This document shows, piece by piece, positions 13,800-17,951 of a stretch of DNA of 17,951 nt. This stretch comes from CAYHIW01 sp964356745 (GTDB lineage: Bacteria; Patescibacteriota; Microgenomatia; UBA1406; GWC2-37-13). The translations under genes were made by a program, and so were the position numbers. The notes beneath the pieces were generated by a model. The model did not search any database. It was not told where the DNA came from and saw only the letters and a program-made list of their open reading frames with translations. Location: the NCBI GenBank assembly GCA_964356745.1, contig CAYHIW010000020.1, forward strand, positions 1 to 17,951, in the 5' to 3' direction. Position 1 is the first letter of the stretch; each line of letters starts with the position of its first letter.

Positions 13800-14476
13800 G
13801 AAATGACGAGGGTTAGTTCGCCTTTGTAAGTTCGTGTTTTCAACTCAGCGGGTGTACCTCGAATAATTTCTTCAAATTTCTTTGTCATTTCCCTTCCAAT
13901 AGCTACCTGAGTGTTAGAATCCAATGATTCCAATATTTCCAATGAAGATTCAATTCTTTTTGCAGATTCATAGGCGACAAATACCGCGTCTGAAAATAAC
14001 TCCTTTACTTTTTGAAGTCTTTGAAAAAGCTTTTTTACTTCTCCTTTTTTCTTTGGTAAGAAACCAATAAACATGTGAGTCTGCGGATTAAAGCCAGAAT
14101 AAACAAGGGCGGTAGTTATCGCTGTTGGACCTGGAATAACGGTAAAAGGAATGTTCTTTTTGATCGCGTGTTTAACCAGCAAAAATCCAGGATCAGAGAT
14201 AAGAGGCATCCCAGAATCGGAAACAACAGCAATATCTTGATCCACGGCCAACTCTAGAATTTCGTTTACTTTCTCATATTCAACGTCTTTATAAAATGAA
14301 ATCAGTTTTTGCTGGGATTTACGCTTTAGTCCAAACAAGCCTTCCAACCTCATAAGTAACTGATAGGTATTTCTGGTGTCTTCGGCATAGACAATATTCA
14401 CCGATGTTAATATTCGAGCCTGGCGCAAAGACAGATCTTCAAGATTTCCAATAGGGGTCCCAACTATATACAGCAT
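13796..14476 (-). CDS. rsmI: 16S rRNA (cytidine-1402-2'-O)-methyltransferase
   Basis: Methylates the ribose of C1402 in the 16S rRNA decoding centre with S-adenosylmethionine; a tetrapyrrole-methylase-fold enzyme. In order: VGTPIGNLEDLSLRQ (5-19), AEDTR (31-35), VSDSGMPLISDPG (85-97), and PGPTAITTALVYSG (115-128), all hallmarks of RsmI. At 226 residues it is about 60 shorter than the E. coli enzyme; the catalytic fold is complete, and what is missing is the C-terminal extension. It starts one base after the stop of the upstream GT-C-like gene, so they form one minus-strand unit. Its stop overlaps the stop of the convergent gene by four bases, and I see no terminator there. Confidence 0.95.
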   Translation of the reverse strand: MLYIVGTPIGNLEDLSLRQARILTSVNIVYAEDTRNTYQLLMRLEGLFGLKRKSQQKLISFYKDVEYEKVNEILELAVDQDIAVVSDSGMPLISDPGFLLVKHAIKKNIPFTVIPGPTAITTALVYSGFNPQTHMFIGFLPKKKGEVKKLFQRLQKVKELFSDAVFVAYESAKRIESSLEILESLDSNTQVAIGREMTKKFEEIIRGTPAELKTRTYKGELTLVIS

Positions 14477-14477
14477 A

Positions 14478-16229
14478 TTATTTTAAAACTCCCATGATAA
14501 GGATAGATTGATTTATTTCGGGTAAAATAACTTGATCAAAAGTTTGTGTATTCCAATTATACGTCAACCAAGAGTATTTATTATCAGAAAGCGCCTTAGT
14601 AAAGGTAAATTGCAATATTGTTGGAACTTGTGCTGAGTTAACTTCTTTAACAACTACCTTAAAATCATCATTTGCTACAGTTTGACCATTTTTAAAGTTA
14701 ATAGGAAAATCACTAGAGCCTATATTAAATGCCGCTGTAGAATAAAAAAGATTGGATAAACCGTTTTGCTTATGAACATCTTGAGGAAGGTTGAAAAACC
14801 CCTGCTCGCTAGACAACTCGATGGTTTGCAACCCTGTTACGGTAAGTTCAATATCAAACAAACTAGAACTAAGAATTCTATAGGTATTTTTAGATTTATT
14901 TGTCGCTATGAATTCTGAGTCAAACACATATCCAAAAGGTGTTGTTACTATTACGGGAACTTTATTTTTTAACTGATAGAGTTTTTGCGAGTAGGTAAAC
15001 CAAGTGGGTATTTGCACCTTCTTCCCTTCGGAAATAAGGTCGACCGGTGATATGAGTAGTCGGACAAGTATGGCCAAGCCTATTGTGATTAACAAACCGC
15101 TTTCTATAAACGATCTTTTAGATTTCAACCACAAAGAACTGAAAGTTGTAGAAATTAATGCTGCCGTAAAAATACTAGGAATCATTAAATTGCGAGGACT
15201 TAAGTCAAAACTACTGACAAATGGAACAGCCGATACCATGCTTGCAAGAAGTAGAAATTTTCCCAACCTGTTTTTAGAATTTACCCGATAAAAAAGAATG
15301 ATAAAGAAAAGGGACAGAAATAGTGAGCCAATCCAAATATAATTATTACCCAGTGGCGAAAAATCAAAGTAGTGAAAATCGATTGCGGTAAATGACTGAG
15401 CAAGCAGTATCGGGTAGCGTATTATGAATGCTTGAATATACCCAACCAAATTTTGAGTAGGATCCATAAAAAATCCGGTGTGTGCTACTTTGTATCCAAA
15501 AAAAGCAGTTATTAATCTAAATGAAAAAAAAATAACTAAAGACGGAATGACAACTTTTATTGATGTTTTAATGGAGTTTTTGAGGTAAACACAGCTGTAA
15601 AAAAATACAATTGGTATCACAGCCACAATCCCCTCAGAACTAAGAAGGCCTGCCAAAATGAATGTTTGAGCAAGTGCGAAAATGATTTTATTTTTTAATT
15701 TAAAATATTGAATATAGCAAAGCAGAGTTGCGGTTAGAAATAAACTAGATAATAGAGCATTTCTATTTGCAAGCCACGATATTGAAGATAAATGTGTTTT
15801 ATCAAAAATAAATAGAAGCGCCGCAAGTAAATAAAAATGTTTTGTGTTAGAAAAAAACTTTCTATAAAGACTGAGTATGGCGACTAACAGGATTGAGTAC
15901 CAAACTAAGGAATGTATATGCATGTATAAAAAGTTACTTGGCCACAGTTGGTAGTCTAGGAATTGAGTTAGGGCAGCCAATGGTCGATAAATATTAACGG
16001 TAACCTGTGGATCGCTCCACCAAGGAAGAATCCCGACACGCATACCTTCTAATCTGTTAGCTTCAGTTATGAATGAAAATGCAGAATTTATTGCATTCAA
16101 TACGTTAAATGTAGTAATCTTATCTATCTCTAAATGTCCGCGAAGAAAAAAATCATCAGAAAGAAGTCCTAAAAATATAGTTGGAATATAGAGCGCAGTT
16201 CCGAATAAGACAAAAAGAAAAGAAATCAT
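14478..16229 (-). CDS. Large polytopic membrane protein, GT-C glycosyltransferase-like
   Basis: A 583-residue protein with about ten or more membrane helices in residues 1-395 and a soluble C-terminal part (about 410-583) rich in beta-type residues. An Asp-Asp pair right after the first helix (SDDFF, 24-28) resembles the acidic motif in the first outer loop of GT-C glycosyltransferases that use lipid-linked sugars. The YRPLAALTQFLDYQL block (81-95), His104/His106, and HLSSISWLANRNAL (146-159) recall the bacterial relatives of TMTC-type mannosyltransferases. I therefore suggest a sugar transferase facing the outside, acting on proteins or envelope polymers; this is inference. The start at 16229 lies five bases after a TATATT box. 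It is followed after one base by rsmI. Confidence 0.65.
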   Translation of the reverse strand: MISFLFVLFGTALYIPTIFLGLLSDDFFLRGHLEIDKITTFNVLNAINSAFSFITEANRLEGMRVGILPWWSDPQVTVNIYRPLAALTQFLDYQLWPSNFLYMHIHSLVWYSILLVAILSLYRKFFSNTKHFYLLAALLFIFDKTHLSSISWLANRNALLSSLFLTATLLCYIQYFKLKNKIIFALAQTFILAGLLSSEGIVAVIPIVFFYSCVYLKNSIKTSIKVVIPSLVIFFSFRLITAFFGYKVAHTGFFMDPTQNLVGYIQAFIIRYPILLAQSFTAIDFHYFDFSPLGNNYIWIGSLFLSLFFIILFYRVNSKNRLGKFLLLASMVSAVPFVSSFDLSPRNLMIPSIFTAALISTTFSSLWLKSKRSFIESGLLITIGLAILVRLLISPVDLISEGKKVQIPTWFTYSQKLYQLKNKVPVIVTTPFGYVFDSEFIATNKSKNTYRILSSSLFDIELTVTGLQTIELSSEQGFFNLPQDVHKQNGLSNLFYSTAAFNIGSSDFPINFKNGQTVANDDFKVVVKEVNSAQVPTILQFTFTKALSDNKYSWLTYNWNTQTFDQVILPEINQSILIMGVLK

Positions 16230-16234
16230 TTTAA

Positions 16235-16252
16235 AATATAAATACCATTATA
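16235..16252 (-). promoter_or_regulatory. Candidate -10 boxes for the GT-C-like gene in the divergent spacer
   Basis: The 23-base gap between the divergent starts at 16229 and 16253 is almost all A and T. On the minus strand it holds TATAAT (16252-16247) and TATATT (16240-16235). The second lies exactly five bases before the ATG, the same distance as in the rplS and 13260 promoters, which would give a leaderless mRNA. The first would give a leader of about ten bases without a Shine-Dalgarno. No -35 is evident. In such AT-rich DNA chance matches are easy, so confidence is limited. Confidence 0.4.
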
Positions 16253-16903
16253 ATGAATTTATTCAACCTTGAATCTCTTATTGCAACAATAGGTTATTTA
16301 GGCGTCTTCGCTATCGTTTTTGCCGAATCTGGGCTTTTTATAGGATTCTTTCTTCCTGGGGATAGTCTACTTTTTACTTCCGGCTTTCTTGCCGCTCAAG
16401 GCTTTTACGATATAAGAATATTAGTGATTGGTTGCTTCATCGCAGCTGTTCTCGGAGATAGCGTAGGTTATTTATTTGGACATAAGGTAGGACGTAGATT
16501 TTTTGAGAAAAAGGACTCTTTGTTTTTTCACCACAAAAACCTTATGCGAGCAGAGAAGTTTTATGAGAAGCATGGAAAAAAGACAATTATTATTGCCAGA
16601 TTTATGCCGGTAGTAAGAACGTTTGCTCCAATTGTCGCAGGTATTGGCAAGATGGACTACAAAACGTTTCTTACTTACAATGTAATTGGAGGGGTTCTTT
16701 GGGGTGTAGGCTTAACAGTAGCGGGTTACTTCTTGGGTAGTTTAGTTCCTGACATTGATCAATATTTATTGCCAATAATAGGTCTCATCATATTCCTGTC
16801 GGTTCTCCCTGCGTTAATACATTTCTTTAAGGACAGTAGCTACCGTAAGAACTTTACTCAAGAGATAAAAAGAGTGATCAAAGGTAAAGAAAAGATAATC
16901 TAA
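16253..16903 (+). CDS. DedA family (VTT domain) membrane protein
   Basis: A 216-residue inner-membrane protein. The family carries out lipid-carrier and phospholipid flipping and supports membrane homeostasis; some members recycle undecaprenyl phosphate. Motifs: AESGLFIGFFLPGDSLL (24-40) with Glu25 and Asp37, GDSVGYLFGHKVG (68-80), and ARFMPVVRTFAP (115-126) with Arg116 and Arg122. These four residues have the same spacing as the functionally essential Glu39, Asp51, Arg130 and Arg136 of E. coli YqjA. Several re-entrant or membrane helices follow. The start at 16253 is required to keep the N-terminal helix; a TATAAT overlapping this ATG cannot be its promoter on the plus strand unless translation starts elsewhere. 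It is followed by uvrB after 25 bases. Confidence 0.92.
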   Translation: MNLFNLESLIATIGYLGVFAIVFAESGLFIGFFLPGDSLLFTSGFLAAQGFYDIRILVIGCFIAAVLGDSVGYLFGHKVGRRFFEKKDSLFFHHKNLMRAEKFYEKHGKKTIIIARFMPVVRTFAPIVAGIGKMDYKTFLTYNVIGGVLWGVGLTVAGYFLGSLVPDIDQYLLPIIGLIIFLSVLPALIHFFKDSSYRKNFTQEIKRVIKGKEKII

Positions 16904-16907
16904 CCTA

Positions 16908-16916
16908 TGCTATACT
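16908..16916 (+). promoter_or_regulatory. Extended -10 promoter for uvrB
   Basis: TGC followed by TATACT (16911-16916) in the 25-base gap after dedA, twelve bases before the uvrB ATG at 16929. No -35 is seen, but the extended -10 fits the pattern of other promoters here. It would give a leader of about six bases. A GGTTGG just before the ATG is a weak ribosome-binding candidate at best. No SOS (LexA) box is visible in the gap. Confidence 0.5.
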
Positions 16917-16928
16917 TATAGGTTGGAT

Positions 16929-17951
16929 ATGTTTAGTTTAACCGCACAATTTAAACCCACAGGTGATCAGCCAGAGGCAATACAATCTCTCGTCTCAGGA
17001 GTCAAGCAAAATCTGAAGGATCAGGTTTTGGTAGGCGTTACAGGTTCTGGTAAGACGTTTACTATGGCTAACGTCATTCAAGAACTTCAGATGCCCGCGC
17101 TTATCATTTCTCATAACAAAACACTCGCGGGACAACTCTATCAAGAAATGCGTGAGTTTTTTCCCAAAAATGCAATTTCTTATTTTGTTTCTTACTACGA
17201 TTACTACCAACCAGAAGCTTATATTCCTCAAACCGATACCTATATTGAAAAGGAAGCTGAAATTAATGAGCTTATTGACAAGTTAAGACTTCGTTCAACC
17301 GCAAACATACTCACCAGAAAAGATGTTGTGGTGGTAGCATCAGTTTCTTGCATTTACAATATAGGAGCGCCTCAAGAATATCGCAAATTTACTCACACAA
17401 TAAAGCTAGGGGAAGCATCAGACTGGCAAGCAATTTCCTTAAGATTTGTCGAATTGCTCTATTCTCGATCGGAGTTCGAGTTCAAAAGAGGAACATTCCG
17501 CGTTCGCGGAAATTATATGGATATTTATCCTCCTTACGAAGATCACGCAGTGAGGCTTACGTCTACAGAGAATTTAATAACGGATATTACTATTTTTGAT
17601 CCCCTCACTGGTCGGCAAATTCAATCGAAGGAATCTTTAGAAGATGGTGTTATATTTTATCCGGCAAAGCATTACTTAGCCGATCCAGTGGCTGTTAAAA
17701 GCGCAGAAAAACAAATTCGTCATGATCTACAGGTCGAACACGCCAAATTAAAGGACGCTGGCAAGATAATTGAGGCAGAAAGGCTTCTCAGACGTACAAA
17801 CTACGATCTTGAGATGATAAAAGAACTAGGGTATGTTAATGGAATCGAAAACTACTCAAGATACTTTGATAAAAGAGAGCCTGGCGCAGCTCCTTATAGC
17901 TTATTGGATTACTTTAAAGAAGCGTATGGAAACAATTTTCTTATTTTCATT
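16929..17951 (+). CDS. uvrB: Excinuclease ABC subunit B, N-terminal part (3' end outside window)
   Basis: Damage-verifying helicase of nucleotide excision repair, loaded by UvrA and partner of UvrC. The 341 codons present are open to the window edge. Visible: the entry motif FKPTGDQPEAI (8-18), P-loop GVTGSGKT (36-43), SHNKTLAGQLYQE (61-73), and the beta-hairpin region YYDYYQPEAYIPQTDTYIEKEA (89-110) that inserts between DNA strands. Later come the UvrA-binding domain 2 and the YVNGIENYSRYFDKREPG block (about 305-322), ending at LIFI just before the Walker B DEAH-like box. No break is seen. Its own extended -10 lies upstream, and dedA precedes it. Confidence 0.97.
   Translation, partial: MFSLTAQFKPTGDQPEAIQSLVSGVKQNLKDQVLVGVTGSGKTFTMANVIQELQMPALIISHNKTLAGQLYQEMREFFPKNAISYFVSYYDYYQPEAYIPQTDTYIEKEAEINELIDKLRLRSTANILTRKDVVVVASVSCIYNIGAPQEYRKFTHTIKLGEASDWQAISLRFVELLYSRSEFEFKRGTFRVRGNYMDIYPPYEDHAVRLTSTENLITDITIFDPLTGRQIQSKESLEDGVIFYPAKHYLADPVAVKSAEKQIRHDLQVEHAKLKDAGKIIEAERLLRRTNYDLEMIKELGYVNGIENYSRYFDKREPGAAPYSLLDYFKEAYGNNFLIFI

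Noticed and set aside
16249..16254. TATAAT overlapping the dedA start codon, a possible dedA promoter.
   Set aside because: Transcription from it would begin after the ATG, and no good in-frame start follows. It is more likely chance or part of the overlapping minus-strand TATAAT.
13239..16931. The same 14 bases (ATAGGTTGGATATG) occur before the 13260 gene (13239-13252) and across the uvrB start (16918-16931).
   Set aside because: One 14-base match is about what chance gives in an 18-kb AT-rich window, and the two copies sit differently relative to the -10 box and the ATG.
1..17951. Recoded stop codons (TGA as Gly) of the Gracilibacteria/Absconditabacteria type.
   Set aside because: TGA ends dnaE, atpF, atpH, atpA, atpC, topA, rplS and yraN at the expected family lengths, often overlapping the next start.
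1..17951. CRISPR arrays, insertion sequences, prophage genes or a defence island.
   Set aside because: No regularly spaced repeats, transposase, integrase, phage structural or nuclease-cluster genes are seen; almost all of the window is explained by housekeeping genes.

Overview
This is an AT-rich, very compact bacterial chromosome segment. Short or negative intergenic distances, frequent ATGA stop/start overlaps, a shortened ATP synthase delta subunit, a divergent CTP synthase and many small housekeeping proteins suggest a streamlined genome of the Candidate Phyla Radiation (Patescibacteria), perhaps a Microgenomates-type lineage. That placement is inference; no rRNA or other decisive marker is present. 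TGA is a true stop for many genes here, so the Gly-TGA code of Gracilibacteria/Absconditabacteria is excluded.

Layout, left to right. The window opens inside dnaE (replicative polymerase alpha, C-terminal part). A near-consensus promoter overlapping the dnaE stop starts a long plus-strand unit of 14 genes: atpZ/I-like, atpB, atpE, atpF, atpH (short), atpA, atpG, atpD, atpC (F1Fo ATP synthase in canonical order), then topA, pyrG, rplS, a YraN-family gene and an MscS-type TM-helix membrane protein. It ends at a clear rho-independent terminator at 12044-12077. rplS also has its own extended -10 promoter, placed so that its mRNA would be leaderless.

Next, on the minus strand, tRNA-Glu(UUC) lies only 6 nt upstream of an EamA/DMT permease. 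A solitary plus-strand gene at 13260-13799 follows; I do not recognise it by name, but it shows a possible transglutaminase/papain-like Cys-His-Asp triad. It converges on rsmI, which sits downstream of a large GT-C-like polytopic membrane protein on the minus strand. From a shared 23-nt spacer, a DedA family gene runs rightward and is followed by uvrB, cut by the window end.

How it fits together: the large operon joins energy conversion (ATP synthase), DNA supercoiling (TopA), CTP supply (PyrG) and ribosome assembly (L19). Strong Shine-Dalgarno sequences are seen before only two genes, atpE (the multi-copy c subunit) and the TM-helix gene. Most others start by stop/start overlap or appear leaderless, with a -10 box five bases before the ATG. 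The most interesting items are the delta subunit lacking its N-terminal domain, the altered CTP synthase, the tRNA-Glu/EamA arrangement, the recurrent leaderless promoter geometry and the putative triad protein.
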